A stretch of DNA of 64,000 nt from an uncultured Bacteroidota bacterium (GCA_903839875.1 CAIMDZ010000013.1:38385-102384), one strand, 5' to 3'; positions 8,285 through 16,814 are shown, numbered from the stretch's first letter. Numbers and translations: made by a program. The notes: a model not told the origin generated them from the sequence alone.

Positions 8285-9994
8285 TTACTTGCCCGCTCTC
8301 ACATCCACCAGCCTCACCTGCAACCTCGTATTCCCGTTATACTCGTTCTCCTCAATATTGTACACCATATCAAAAGGCCCGTTCTTCACAATGTCATATT
8401 TATCAGCAAGGCCAAAGCCTATTCCTTCCACCACCGAACCGTTTTCCTGGTAAGCGATTATCCTCAGATGCATTTCCTTTACAATCGAGGAATTGCCCTG
8501 ATAGTCGCGCAAGCCACGGGTCATGAATACGGGTTTCATATTGGCAGGACCAAACGGTTCCAGTTGCTTAATGAGATTAAAAAATGCCGGCTTTACAAAA
8601 GATAATGGAATGTCCGCATCTATCTCTATTTCAGGCACCTGCTGGTCGGCTGTAATTGTGGATGATACTATTTCTTCAAATCTCTTAATGAAGGCATCTA
8701 CATTATTTTCACTCATCGTCATTCCCGCTGCATAAAAGTGCCCGCCATAATTTTCCAGCAGGTCGCGGCACTCGTGAATGGCCTCATAAATATTAAACCC
8801 CGATACCGACCTTGCCGAGCCTGTGGCCTTGCCATTGGCTGAGGTCAGCAGGATGGTAGGCCTGTAATAATGGTCTATCAGCCTGGATGCTACTATGCCC
8901 ACAACACCCTTATGCCAGTGTGGCTGGTAAAGTACTGTGGACTTTCGTTGCAGCATTACCAGATCATTCTCTATCAGGGCCAGCGCTTCTTCGGTGGTAC
9001 TTTTATCTACTTCTTTCCGGTCGTCATTGTCTGAATGAAGAGCTGCGGCAAGCGGTGGTATTTTTTCAGGGTCGGTCTCAATAAAAAACTCAACAGCTTT
9101 TCTTGCGTCATCCATTCTTCCCGCCGCATTCACGCGGGGGCCGATTACAAAAACGAGGTCGGATATAGTGAGTGGTCTTGTTACCCCACCCAGCTCTTTT
9201 AAGGTAGAAATTGCCAGGCATGGCGACTCGTTGATGCGTTTTATACCATAGTAGGCAAGTATCCTGTTCTCACCATCCATCGGCACTATGTCGGCAGCTA
9301 TGCTGGTGGCGACCAGGTCCAGGTACTTGTACACATTTTCCATCGGCTGCTTCAGGTGCATTGCCAGTGCTGACGCCAGTTTAAAGCCAATGCCGCAACC
9401 GCTCAGTTCTTTAAAAGGGTAGGTGCAATCTTTTTGTTTAGGGTTAAGTATCGAAAAAGCGGGTGGCAACTGTGCATCCGGCAGGTGGTGATCACAAACG
9501 ATGACGTCAATCCCAAGCGACCGGGCGTAATCAATGATTTCAACCGATTTGATTCCGCAATCAAGGGTGATCATCAATGTATAGCCATTATCATGCGCAA
9601 AATCCACACCTTGCCTGGATATGCCATACCCTTCGCGGTACCTGTGTGGAATATAATAGGAAAGCTCACCTTTATAGTTCTCTTTCAGAAAAGAATACAT
9701 TAACGCTACAGCAGTAGTGCCGTCAACATCATAATCACCATAAACTATAATGCGTTCATGCCATTCTATTGCCTCCATTATCCTGTCTACTGCTTTTCTA
9801 ATTCCCTTCATCAGGAACGGATCAGGTAAATGAGATAACTCGGGCCGGAAAAATAGTCTTGCACTTTCGTAATCATGCACTCCCCGTAAGGCAAGTATTC
9901 TGCATATGGCAGGATTGATTTTTAACGCGTCAGAGAGCCTGTTTACTGTTTCTTCGTTTACCGGTCTTATTGTCCATCTTTTATCAGGCTTCAT
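8285..9994 (-). CDS. recJ: Single-stranded-DNA-specific exonuclease RecJ
   Basis: This 569-residue 5'-3' single-strand exonuclease acts in recombination and mismatch repair. The DHH phosphoesterase domain shows the metal-binding motifs GDYDVDG (Asp87, Asp89 and Asp91) and CDHH (168-170). The DHHA1 domain contains GGHFYAAGM, and GPRVNAAGR lies between them. A C-terminal nucleic-acid-binding OB domain follows. Length is normal. Its start overlaps the end of kmo by 11 bp, so it is probably translated after it. Confidence 0.97.
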   Translation of the reverse strand: MKPDKRWTIRPVNEETVNRLSDALKINPAICRILALRGVHDYESARLFFRPELSHLPDPFLMKGIRKAVDRIMEAIEWHERIIVYGDYDVDGTTAVALMYSFLKENYKGELSYYIPHRYREGYGISRQGVDFAHDNGYTLMITLDCGIKSVEIIDYARSLGIDVIVCDHHLPDAQLPPAFSILNPKQKDCTYPFKELSGCGIGFKLASALAMHLKQPMENVYKYLDLVATSIAADIVPMDGENRILAYYGIKRINESPCLAISTLKELGGVTRPLTISDLVFVIGPRVNAAGRMDDARKAVEFFIETDPEKIPPLAAALHSDNDDRKEVDKSTTEEALALIENDLVMLQRKSTVLYQPHWHKGVVGIVASRLIDHYYRPTILLTSANGKATGSARSVSGFNIYEAIHECRDLLENYGGHFYAAGMTMSENNVDAFIKRFEEIVSSTITADQQVPEIEIDADIPLSFVKPAFFNLIKQLEPFGPANMKPVFMTRGLRDYQGNSSIVKEMHLRIIAYQENGSVVEGIGFGLADKYDIVKNGPFDMVYNIEENEYNGNTRLQVRLVDVRAGK

Positions 9995-11414
9995 TTCCGA
10001 AATCTAATTGTTGCACTTCATTGTGATACTCGGTTATCCATGTACCAAGTGTATTTCCAAAACTACCCTTTTCCATGTTCATAAAAAAATCACCTGCATC
10101 CATTATTCGCTTCAACAGCTTATCCTGCGCCTGTACACACTGTATAGCCGTACTATACGGTGTATGACTGAAGGATACCATTTCATATACCGAAACAAAT
10201 TGATCGGGGTATCGCTTGCCCAGTTCTTTCTCTATTTTCTTACGCTCCAGGAATTTAGGGTCGGCAACTTTGTCGCGCATTTCTATAAAATTATTGAGTG
10301 CCAGGTCAGCCACCGCATCCCCATCAGGTTTCCGCAACCGCTCATATTCTTTCAATATCCATCCCCAGTCCAGGTCATCTGCAATTTCCTTACTTAACAC
10401 CTCCCTCTCCTTCGGAGAGGGCCGGGGTGAGGCTTTCTCCATCAGCCCCGACAATACCGTACAATCCTCAAAGCCCGCATTCATTCCCTGGCCGTAAAAA
10501 GGCACAATTGCATGTGCTGCATCACCTATCAGCGCACTCTTGTCCTGGTAGTGCCATTTATTAATGTGCATGGTAACCAGCGCTGAAGTAGGATTGGTGA
10601 AAAAATCGTCGAGAAGACCCGGCATCAACGCTTTTGCATCGGCAAACTGTTTATCGAAAAATGCAGTCACATCCTCTTCCGTTTTCAGTTTTGCAAATGA
10701 TACTTCGCCCTCAAACGGCATGAACAGTGTGCAGGTAAAAGTGCCATCGGTATTGGGCAACGCAATAAGCATGTAGTTACCACGGGGCCAGATATGCAGT
10801 GCATTTTTCTCCATCAGCCATTCATTATTCTTGCCGGGCAGTATGCACAACTCTTTGTATCCGTATTCCAGGTAATTCTGGTCGCAGTTTACTCTGCTGA
10901 GATGTGTATAACTATCGCGCAGAGCGGAAAATGCACCATCAGCTCCAAACAACAGGTCGGCCTGCACCGTTTTTTCCACTTTACCGGGAAGTTCAAAATG
11001 CAACCTGTTGGCAGGAATATCAACATGAGTACACTTGTGTTCAAAGAATATTTTTACGCCATGTTGTTCAGCCAGGGTCATCAGTTTTTTATTCAGTTCC
11101 CCGCGGCTCACTGAGTATATGGCTTCATTGTTCTTGCTGTATGGCTGAAAAGCGGTATTTCCATCCGCCTGGTGCAGAAAGCGGCCATACATAGGTATAG
11201 CCAAGGCTTCCATTTCCTGTTTTAACCCTGCCAACTCAAGCGCCTTCCACCCACGGTGGCTGGTTGCCAGATTAATGGATTTACCGGCCGATATTGATGC
11301 ACTGCGCATGTCTGGTCTGCGCTCATAGAGGGTTACTTCATAACCACGTTTACGTAAAATAATTGCCAGCAAAGACCCTACCAGCCCTGCACCTAATATT
11401 GTAACCTGTCGCAT
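9984..11414 (-). CDS. kmo: Kynurenine 3-monooxygenase with an in-frame repeat insertion
   Basis: This 476-residue FAD enzyme should hydroxylate L-kynurenine to 3-hydroxykynurenine using NADPH and O2, in tryptophan degradation or NAD synthesis. The FAD motif GAGLVG is at residues 8-13. SVSRGELNKKLM and the second FAD motif GDAAHAIVPFYGQGMNAGFED are also present. The C-terminal MVSFSHTPY region is typical of the family. A dispersed 33-bp repeat (10401-10433) adds 11 residues (ASPRPSPKERE) just after that motif. The frame stays open, so the enzyme may still work. I choose ATG 11414 over an upstream TTG because the Rossmann fold starts there. Confidence 0.93.
   Translation of the reverse strand: MRQVTILGAGLVGSLLAIILRKRGYEVTLYERRPDMRSASISAGKSINLATSHRGWKALELAGLKQEMEALAIPMYGRFLHQADGNTAFQPYSKNNEAIYSVSRGELNKKLMTLAEQHGVKIFFEHKCTHVDIPANRLHFELPGKVEKTVQADLLFGADGAFSALRDSYTHLSRVNCDQNYLEYGYKELCILPGKNNEWLMEKNALHIWPRGNYMLIALPNTDGTFTCTLFMPFEGEVSFAKLKTEEDVTAFFDKQFADAKALMPGLLDDFFTNPTSALVTMHINKWHYQDKSALIGDAAHAIVPFYGQGMNAGFEDCTVLSGLMEKASPRPSPKEREVLSKEIADDLDWGWILKEYERLRKPDGDAVADLALNNFIEMRDKVADPKFLERKKIEKELGKRYPDQFVSVYEMVSFSHTPYSTAIQCVQAQDKLLKRIMDAGDFFMNMEKGSFGNTLGTWITEYHNEVQQLDFGNEA
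10401..10433. repeat. 33-bp REP-like repeat inserted inside kmo
   Basis: The CTCCCTCTCC-TTC-GGAGAGGG hairpin with its GCCGGGGTGAGG tail also occurs in gaps at 20698-20733 and 47503-47535. Here it lies inside a coding frame and is exactly 11 codons long. Confidence 0.85.
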
Positions 11415-11490
11415 AATAAAATAAAAGTAAAAAGTGAAAAGCAAAAAAGTGTGTAATGGAAAGCAAAATAAGGGAATTGATATTTAATAA

Positions 11491-11757
11491 TTATGGAAAA
11501 TTTTTATAAATATCTTTTCTATTGGCGACGGTGATAAACCAAATAGTATCTTTTTTCAATTCCATGCCTACCCGATAATCGCCAATCCGAATTCGGTAAA
11601 AATATTTAAACCCTTCCATTTTTTTAATGTTTGGTATTTGTTGAAGATCTGAGGCATTCTCTACCAGAAGAATAACAGCTTTTACTTTTTCAAGTATCGC
11701 TTTGTCTTTGATTTTTACAAGTCTTTTGTAAAAGCTTTTATCAAACGATACTTTCAT
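11491..11757 (-). CDS. RelE-type toxin
   Basis: This 88-residue protein has the compact RelE fold pattern. A helical N-terminus (DKSFYKRLVKIKDKAILEKV) is followed by strands FYRIRIGDYRVGMEL and the C-terminal VANRKDIYKNFP with the basic residues used for mRNA cleavage at the ribosome. Its ATG overlaps the antitoxin's TGA by one base. The pair lies upstream of the kmo-recJ genes, in a visibly AT-richer stretch, as expected for an acquired module. Confidence 0.9.
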   Translation of the reverse strand: MKVSFDKSFYKRLVKIKDKAILEKVKAVILLVENASDLQQIPNIKKMEGFKYFYRIRIGDYRVGMELKKDTIWFITVANRKDIYKNFP

Positions 11758-11954
11758 CAGGAGTCCAAATGTTTGAAAATGCTTTTCCGGCTAACTGACT
11801 TACCTGTTTTTTCTCTTTTCATTATCATACCTAACTGTATGTCTTCAGCCTCTGAAGGAGATAGTTTATTAACAGTTTCCCCAAGTTGTTCCGCAAGCGC
11901 GCTAAGCAACTTTAGGTTTTTATTATTACTGCTTTTTATTACAATAGCACCCAT
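11757..11954 (-). CDS. Antitoxin partner of the RelE-type toxin
   Basis: This 65-residue protein begins with a short strand (MGAIVIKSS), then a helical region with SALAEQLGETVNKLSPSEAED and a basic C-terminus (KTGKSVSRKSIFKHLDS). It precedes the RelE-type toxin with a one-base overlap, the classic antitoxin position. It belongs to no family I can name with confidence; the role is inferred from position, size and partner. Confidence 0.8.
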   Translation of the reverse strand: MGAIVIKSSNNKNLKLLSALAEQLGETVNKLSPSEAEDIQLGMIMKREKTGKSVSRKSIFKHLDS

Positions 11955-12141
11955 ATTGTCCTTTTTTCAAAATTACTAAAATAGTTTATGAACATAAAAA
12001 TTAAACAGTAAAAAGTGAAAGTAAAAAATGAATTGGTAGCAAGATAATGAATAAATAAGAATTCAATAAAATGATAAGAGTCAAATATGACTGCAAATGT
12101 ATTTGTTGGTTATTTAAACCTATTTTTAAGAAAAAATAAAA

Positions 12142-12948
12142 ATGAGAACTAAAAACTCATTGATTATTGTGTGTTTTTTTCAGTTAATATCTTTAACGAA
12201 CTGCGGAGCACAAATTCATGACATAAATGAAACCCTAAGCACAAAAACTGCCGGACCTTTTGACTACTACGTTCCAAACATTTATGTTTTCTCCGTAAAG
12301 GCAGAAAATGCACTCCATCAACATCTGTACGCCGACACATTAGGCTTGATGTGCACACAATATCCCTTTAAAATTGCCTACGGTAATTCAGGCCAGAATT
12401 CGATCAGCTGGGTATATTTTAGTAAAAAAAACGGGAGCTATGTCCTTAACGATGCAAAAGTGAATAACAGCTATACAGGTGTTAAAAGTGATGCAGAAGA
12501 ATTATTCCTTCATCCTCCAAGGGAGATGCAATATACAATACTTGAGATTTGCCCGTTTCCATACCTGCACTTCCCATTGTTTATCGGGAAAAAATGGGAC
12601 TGGGACCTGGAAGTAGGTGATCAGTATTGCCCCAGCGATACGATCAGGTGGAAGGGAAATGAGATTTTCAGCTCACACTATGAGGTTACCGACAGCACCC
12701 TGATCAACTTGCCTATGGGCAAATTATATTGCTATCACATACATGCCACGAATACCTCAAAATTGGGCACATCATCATCGGACTTTTATTATAGTTATAA
12801 GTATGGTATGGTAAAGCTATGCTACAAGCCATTAGACAAAACTAATGTTGAATTAAATTTATTGACTAGCTTTTACGACAAGAATCTATTCGACAAAATA
12901 TTCTGGACTCATAAAAATGATAGCATTCCTTTTCTGATTAATAAATAG
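12142..12948 (+). CDS. Hypothetical lipoprotein
   Basis: This 268-residue protein has a lipoprotein signal (lipobox LTNC at about residue 22) and no membrane helix after it. The mature part is mostly beta-type, rich in Tyr, Trp and His (FIGKKWDWDLEVGDQY, YYSYKYGMVKLCYKP). It resembles other Bacteroidota lipoproteins of unknown function. It stands alone between two toxin-antitoxin pairs and reads away from the first. I do not recognise a function. Confidence 0.75.
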   Translation: MRTKNSLIIVCFFQLISLTNCGAQIHDINETLSTKTAGPFDYYVPNIYVFSVKAENALHQHLYADTLGLMCTQYPFKIAYGNSGQNSISWVYFSKKNGSYVLNDAKVNNSYTGVKSDAEELFLHPPREMQYTILEICPFPYLHFPLFIGKKWDWDLEVGDQYCPSDTIRWKGNEIFSSHYEVTDSTLINLPMGKLYCYHIHATNTSKLGTSSSDFYYSYKYGMVKLCYKPLDKTNVELNLLTSFYDKNLFDKIFWTHKNDSIPFLINK

Positions 12949-13016
12949 TACGGCCGAAAAACAAGCTCAAATTTTCCCATTAACCTCTTTTAACATAGAT
13001 GCCGGTAACCTTATTC

Positions 13017-13024
13017 TATCTTTG
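13017..13024 (+). promoter_or_regulatory. TATCTTTG promoter core
   Basis: Exact match to the Bacteroidota -7 element TAnnTTTG, 25 bp ahead of a 44-codon ORF and about 170 bp ahead of the antitoxin gene at 13194. It probably drives the toxin-antitoxin pair. Confidence 0.5.
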
Positions 13025-13049
13025 AACTCTGCACTTCAATTTCAAACCT

Positions 13050-13184
13050 ATGTTTATAAGATATTATTTCTTATTGTTTTTCCGGGTCGTTGCTTCGGTG
13101 CCTTGTATGCCATTTGTCTTGATAATCTCCAATTGTCCGTATGTGTGTGGAATTTTACCCGCTCAATTTAAACAAATTACGTAA
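13050..13184 (+). CDS. Possible 44-residue hydrophobic peptide
   Basis: A short frame follows the promoter core. It starts with a basic then strongly hydrophobic stretch (MFIRYYFLLFFRVVASVPC) and has three Cys. It ends 9 bp before the antitoxin start. It could be a small membrane peptide, a leader peptide for the pair, or chance. No ribosome-binding site decides it. Confidence 0.25.
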   Translation: MFIRYYFLLFFRVVASVPCMPFVLIISNCPYVCGILPAQFKQIT

Positions 13185-13193
13185 ATTCGCATA

Positions 13194-13424
13194 ATGGAAA
13201 TGAAAGTGCAAATACCATTTCAGCAACTGCTGACTGCGGTTAAAGCTCTGACTCCTTCGCAAAAAACGAGGTTAAGACAAGAGCTGATCGAAGAAAAGGC
13301 CGGGAAAGACGATAAGGCCGCCTATATAGAAATGTTGCTTAATGGCCCCGTTTTTGCCGACAAAGAAATTAAAACTATTGAAGAAAACCGGAAAAGCATT
13401 GCAAAATGGCGGACAAAAAACTAA
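13194..13424 (+). CDS. VapB-like antitoxin
   Basis: This 76-residue mostly helical protein contains FQQLLTAVKALTPSQKTRLRQEL and an acidic-to-basic C-terminus, like the antitoxins paired with PIN toxins in Bacteroidota. It overlaps the PIN gene by 19 bp. A second ATG at 13200 is an equally good start. As its toxin is truncated, it may now be an orphan antitoxin. Confidence 0.7.
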   Translation: MEMKVQIPFQQLLTAVKALTPSQKTRLRQELIEEKAGKDDKAAYIEMLLNGPVFADKEIKTIEENRKSIAKWRTKN

Positions 13425-13681
13425 TGGTTGACTCAACTATTCTGATAGATTATTTCCGCAAAACAGATAAGAATAACTCCGTACTAATCAAGCATTTTAA
13501 GAACTACGACCGACTTTACATTTCCAGCGTTACAGAGTTTGAAGTCATCACCGGTGCAACAGCAGCAAACGTACAATTCTGGGATCAGATGCTGGCCAGG
13601 TTTACCGTCCTGAACTTCGATAGCATAATAGCACGGCAAATTGCTGCTATTAAAAATTATAAGCCAGACCGATCTCGTTGA
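13406..13681 (+). pseudogene. PIN-domain (VapC-like) toxin, C-terminus missing
   Basis: The N-terminus has the PIN start MVDSTILIDYFRK with catalytic Asp, and SSVTEFEVITGA carries the second acidic site. Family members run to about 125-135 residues; this one ends at 91. Its homology stops near IAAIKNYK, before the region that should hold the third and fourth acidic residues. The last codons are antisense to the 3' end of the convergent gene at 13650-14087. A deletion seems to have joined the two genes near 13655. Nuclease activity is probably lost. Confidence 0.8.
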
Positions 13682-14087
13682 TTTTCGGAGCCACCAATTC
13701 CAAACCGTATTTCCTCTTTTTTTCATTATGACCCATTCGCATAATTACGAACCCGGTTATAGTCATCGCTAAGCCCGCTACCATCATTCCGGCACCCAGG
13801 TTTTGCATCGGAATATTCATCTCACCATGTTCCGTGTCCGGGCCAAAACCCAAATAAAAGTAAACAAAAAAACCGCTAACCACTATAACACCGCCGCTCC
13901 CTGCCACTATACCACCAGCAACCATCTTCCTGTTGCGTTGCAAGTGATTTCTGTATTCAATAGATTCTGGCAGGATAATGTTTGAAAAAACCGGTTTAGA
14001 ACCATGGCCAACGTTAGCCGTATACTGGGCTTTTGCATAAGGCAAAAAAAGCAGCATAATTGCAATAATTAAAACAGTATTTTTCAT
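13650..14087 (-). CDS. Hypothetical exported membrane protein
   Basis: This 145-residue protein has a signal peptide (LPYAKAQ) and two hydrophobic glycine-rich segments (MVAGGIVAGSGGVIVVSGFFVYFY and MMVAGLAMTITGFVIM) separated by a short loop. It ends in a short conserved-looking tail (LELVAPKINEIGLAYNF). Similar small proteins with paired Gly-rich helices are common in Bacteroidota and have no known function. Its 3' end overlaps the truncated PIN gene by 32 bp in convergent orientation. Confidence 0.7.
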   Translation of the reverse strand: MKNTVLIIAIMLLFLPYAKAQYTANVGHGSKPVFSNIILPESIEYRNHLQRNRKMVAGGIVAGSGGVIVVSGFFVYFYLGFGPDTEHGEMNIPMQNLGAGMMVAGLAMTITGFVIMRMGHNEKKRKYGLELVAPKINEIGLAYNF

Positions 14088-14291
14088 AACAGTATAAATT
14101 AACTCAAAATAAATATAGCAAAAACTATGCCACTTTTCGATGGGGACAATAAACTATAGGCCCCGTTCCATATAGCAATTATAGGCCTATCTAAAACTAG
14201 TTATTTTTAAGTCCTTGGCGGTCGTCCATCGCAGATCCTCAAAAAGCCGAAAATTTATTCTCCAGCTAATCCCCATTCGGGGTTTGGGGTT

Positions 14292-14299
14292 TACCTTTG
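14292..14299 (+). promoter_or_regulatory. TACCTTTG promoter core for ybeY
   Basis: Exact TAnnTTTG match followed by C, 16 bp upstream of the ybeY ATG. It supports the start at 14316. Confidence 0.7.
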
Positions 14300-14315
14300 C
14301 AAAAAAACATCCTCT

Positions 14316-14756
14316 ATGCCCGCTACATTTTATGAACACGAAGTAAAGGCAGGACTAAAAAATAAACTAAAGCTCTCTGCCTTTATAGATGGCCTGGTGA
14401 GTAAGTATTTGAAATATGTGCAAACCGCAGATCTAAGCTATATTTTTTGCAGTGATCATTTCCTGCTCGACATGAACAAAAACTTCCTGGAGCACGATGC
14501 GTTTACCGATATTATTACCTTCGACCTGAGTGAATCAAGAAAAGCCATGCAGGGCGAAATCTATATCAGCGTTGACCGTGTGAAGGAAAATGCAAAATTG
14601 TATAAAACTACTTATACCGATGAACTGCATCGCGTAATATTCCACGGAGTACTGCATCTTTGCGGATTTAAGGACAAAAAAGAAAAAGAAAAGAAGATCA
14701 TGCGTGAAAACGAAGATTACTGTCTCGGTCATTATAAAAAAGAACTGGAAAAATAG
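14316..14756 (+). CDS. ybeY: rRNA maturation endoribonuclease YbeY
   Basis: This 146-residue metal-dependent RNase acts in 16S rRNA 3'-end maturation and ribosome quality control. The signature HGVLHLCGFKD (residues 110-120) supplies His110 and His114. The third metal ligand, usually His in GYDH, is replaced by the KDK sequence, as I recall is common in Bacteroidota. FTDIITFDLS and GEIYIS match the family. It is followed at 55 bp by a pseudouridine synthase, so an RNA-processing pair is likely. Confidence 0.95.
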   Translation: MPATFYEHEVKAGLKNKLKLSAFIDGLVSKYLKYVQTADLSYIFCSDHFLLDMNKNFLEHDAFTDIITFDLSESRKAMQGEIYISVDRVKENAKLYKTTYTDELHRVIFHGVLHLCGFKDKKEKEKKIMRENEDYCLGHYKKELEK

Positions 14757-14811
14757 AGAAGTGGCGGCGCACTCGCAAACTTTCTACTTTCTGCTAAAGA
14801 ATTTCTACTAA

Positions 14812-15558
14812 ATGAATATCGAAAAACTATACGAAGACGACGACCTGATCATTGTAAATAAACCTGCAGGATTACTGGTTGTGCCTGATCGTTTCAATCA
14901 CGAATTGCCCAGCCTGAACAAGTTGCTGGAAGCAAAAGCAGGCCAGAAAATTTGGGTGGTACACCGGCTCGACAGGGATACCAGCGGTATCATTTGTTTT
15001 GCGAAAAATGAACAGGCACACCGGTATTTATCCATTCTGTTCCAGGAGCGGGAGGTGAATAAATTTTATGCGGGGCTGGTGAACGGTATTGTTATTCCGC
15101 CTGAAGGCAGGATCGAGAGCCCGATAATGGAGCACCCTGCCGTTCATGGAAAAATGGTAGTGAACAGGAAGGGTAAGACGGCTGTAACAGATTATAAAGT
15201 AGTGGAGCAATGGCCTTTATTTGCTTTGGTACAGTTCCAGATACATACAGGACGAACGCACCAGATCAGGGTGCACATGCAATCTATCGGGCATCCCATT
15301 GTTTGCGATGAGTTGTATGGCGATGGAAAACCATTCAGGTTATCAGCTATCAAGCGCAAATACAATCTGTCCGGAAAAGATGAAGAAGAGAAACCTTTAC
15401 TTAGCCGGTTAGCGCTCCATGCCTATAAAATTGAATTTGAAAAAGAAGATGGTACTCCTGTTTCTGTGGAGGCTCCCCTGCCAAAAGATATCAGTGCTTG
15501 TGTAAAACAATTGAACAAATGGGCAGCGCCCAAGCCAAATGGGCTATCAGATGAATAA
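14812..15558 (+). CDS. RluA-family pseudouridine synthase
   Basis: This 248-residue enzyme converts uridine to pseudouridine in rRNA or tRNA. The catalytic motif HRLDRDTSG (Asp54), the IVNKPAGLLVVP strand and the GRTHQIRVHM motif mark the RluA/RluC/RluD group. No S4 domain is present at the N-terminus, so it resembles short RluA-like enzymes. The target position cannot be told from the sequence. Confidence 0.93.
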   Translation: MNIEKLYEDDDLIIVNKPAGLLVVPDRFNHELPSLNKLLEAKAGQKIWVVHRLDRDTSGIICFAKNEQAHRYLSILFQEREVNKFYAGLVNGIVIPPEGRIESPIMEHPAVHGKMVVNRKGKTAVTDYKVVEQWPLFALVQFQIHTGRTHQIRVHMQSIGHPIVCDELYGDGKPFRLSAIKRKYNLSGKDEEEKPLLSRLALHAYKIEFEKEDGTPVSVEAPLPKDISACVKQLNKWAAPKPNGLSDE

Positions 15559-15623
15559 TTCGGATTATATCAATTAACTACCCTTTAACCTGTGAACTAT
15601 TTAACCTTTTAACCAATTAACAG

Positions 15624-15631
15624 TACTTTTG
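15624..15631 (+). promoter_or_regulatory. TACTTTTG promoter core for gldC
   Basis: Exact TAnnTTTG match 28 bp upstream of the gldC ATG. Confidence 0.6.
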
Positions 15632-15658
15632 ACACCTGACTTTTAAAATAAATTAATT

Positions 15659-16000
15659 ATGAAATCGCATATCAATATACAGGTAGATCTGGCTGACGAT
15701 AAAATGCCGGAATCAATACAGTGGACTGCCCCTGATGGAGGAGTGCCGGAATGGCAAAATGCAAAAGCTATTTTACTTGGCCTATGGGACGGACAAGAAA
15801 AATCCGCGCTTCGTATTGATCTCTGGACCAATAAGATGATGATAGATGAAATGAACGATTTTTTCTACCAGACTTTTTATGGCATGGCCGATACATACCT
15901 GCGCGCCACAAAAAATGAAGAACTTACCAAAGAGCTTAAAGACTTTGCCAAAAGCTTTCTCACAAAGGCTACCAAGGCAGTAGAGACTGACGCCGTATAG
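15659..16000 (+). CDS. gldC: Gliding motility protein GldC
   Basis: This 113-residue cytoplasmic protein matches GldC, a member of the Bacteroidota gliding gene set. It has the features I know from that family: INIQVDLADDKMPESIQW, a KAILLGLWD helix, LRIDLWTNKMMIDEM, and FFYQTFYGMADTYLRATKN. GldC is not a core type IX secretion subunit, and its exact role is unknown. It has its own promoter and is followed by a palindromic repeat and the YqeY-like gene. Confidence 0.9.
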   Translation: MKSHINIQVDLADDKMPESIQWTAPDGGVPEWQNAKAILLGLWDGQEKSALRIDLWTNKMMIDEMNDFFYQTFYGMADTYLRATKNEELTKELKDFAKSFLTKATKAVETDAV

Positions 16001-16072
16001 CTTCTGAAAAAACGAATCTCCGCTTTGTGAGCAAATGCTCCGAATGGTGGATTTATTAAACAATCATTCCCG

Positions 16073-16103
16073 TTACTAAGCCTGCCGGCAGGCAGGTTAG
16101 TAA
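16073..16103. repeat. Palindromic repeat with CCTGCCGGCAGG core
   Basis: TTACTAA and TTAGTAA arms enclose CCTGCCGGCAGG. The core also occurs at 38352-38375 and, with changes, at 57148-57173. It lies just ahead of the YqeY-like gene. Confidence 0.75.
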
Positions 16104-16122
16104 CTACAAATTCCATAAAAAA

Positions 16123-16581
16123 ATGGCTCTTGAAGAAAAAGTAATGGAAGAACTGAAGAACGCAATGCGTGCTAAAGATGAAGCAGGGCTGCGTACCCTT
16201 CGTGCCATTAAAGCGGCATTAATTATTGAAAAAACCTCCGAAGGTTTTTCTGGCACAGTTACTGAGGCTGCTGAAACAAAGATACTTCAGAAGATGGCCA
16301 AGCAACGCCGCGATTCCCTGGATATCTTCGAAAAGCAAAACAGGGAAGACCTTGCCGTTAAAGAGAGAGAAGAACTCGCTATCATAGAAAAGTTCCTGCC
16401 GAAACAAATGTCCGCCGAAGAACTACAGGCGGAAATAAAAGCGATTATCATCCAGGTTGGAGCAAAATCCCCTGCCGATATGGGCAAGGTAATGGGCGTC
16501 GCCAGCAAGCAGTTTGCCGGTAAAGCCGATGGAAAAGTGATCTCTGAACTGGTAAAACAGTTGCTTGCATTACAAGTCTAA
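16123..16581 (+). CDS. GatB/YqeY-domain protein
   Basis: This 152-residue protein matches the YqeY family: helical N-terminus (EELKNAMRAKDEAGLRTLRAIKAAL), KQRRDSLDIFEKQNRED, EEELAIIEKFLPKQMS and the C-terminal MGKVMGVASKQFAGKADG with the KxxxGKADG turn. The domain is related to the tRNA-binding tail of the GatB amidotransferase subunit. The free-standing form is widespread and often lies near rpsU or dnaG. Its exact role is unknown. Confidence 0.93.
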   Translation: MALEEKVMEELKNAMRAKDEAGLRTLRAIKAALIIEKTSEGFSGTVTEAAETKILQKMAKQRRDSLDIFEKQNREDLAVKEREELAIIEKFLPKQMSAEELQAEIKAIIIQVGAKSPADMGKVMGVASKQFAGKADGKVISELVKQLLALQV

Positions 16582-16615
16582 ACAAATGGACTGCACCGTT
16601 TTAGTAATAAAAATA

Positions 16616-16640
16616 ACGGACGGGTGTTCAATCCGTCCGT
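16616..16640. terminator. Hairpin after the YqeY-like gene
   Basis: ACGGACGG pairs with CCGTCCGT across a 9-base loop, 34 bp after the stop codon. There is no T tract, so termination is likely but not certain. Confidence 0.5.
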
Positions 16641-16765
16641 ATGCTGGTGATAGCATTTAAAAAGCATGGTGATGACATTATAGAGACTGGTTTTTAGGAT
16701 ATTATCTAAGGCTTTTCACAGCTTAAAATTGAATTGTAAAATTGGTATTATTATTACTAACTGCC

Positions 16766-16814
16766 TACAGGTGAAAAACTGAAATCTTTTTGATTTTTCA
16801 GTTTTTCACCTGTA
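16766..16814. repeat. Long imperfect hairpin
   Basis: TACAGGTGAAAAACTGAAAT on the left pairs with ATTT(TT)CAGTTTTTCACCTGTA on the right, with only a two-base bulge and a short T-rich loop. It is a 20-plus bp stem in a gap, about 185 bp from the nearest upstream gene. It may be a bidirectional terminator or part of a small RNA. Confidence 0.65.

Noticed and set aside
10216..10564. Plus-strand ORFs across the kmo region
   Set aside because: They are antisense to kmo, have no family features, and owe part of their sequence to the inserted palindromic repeat.
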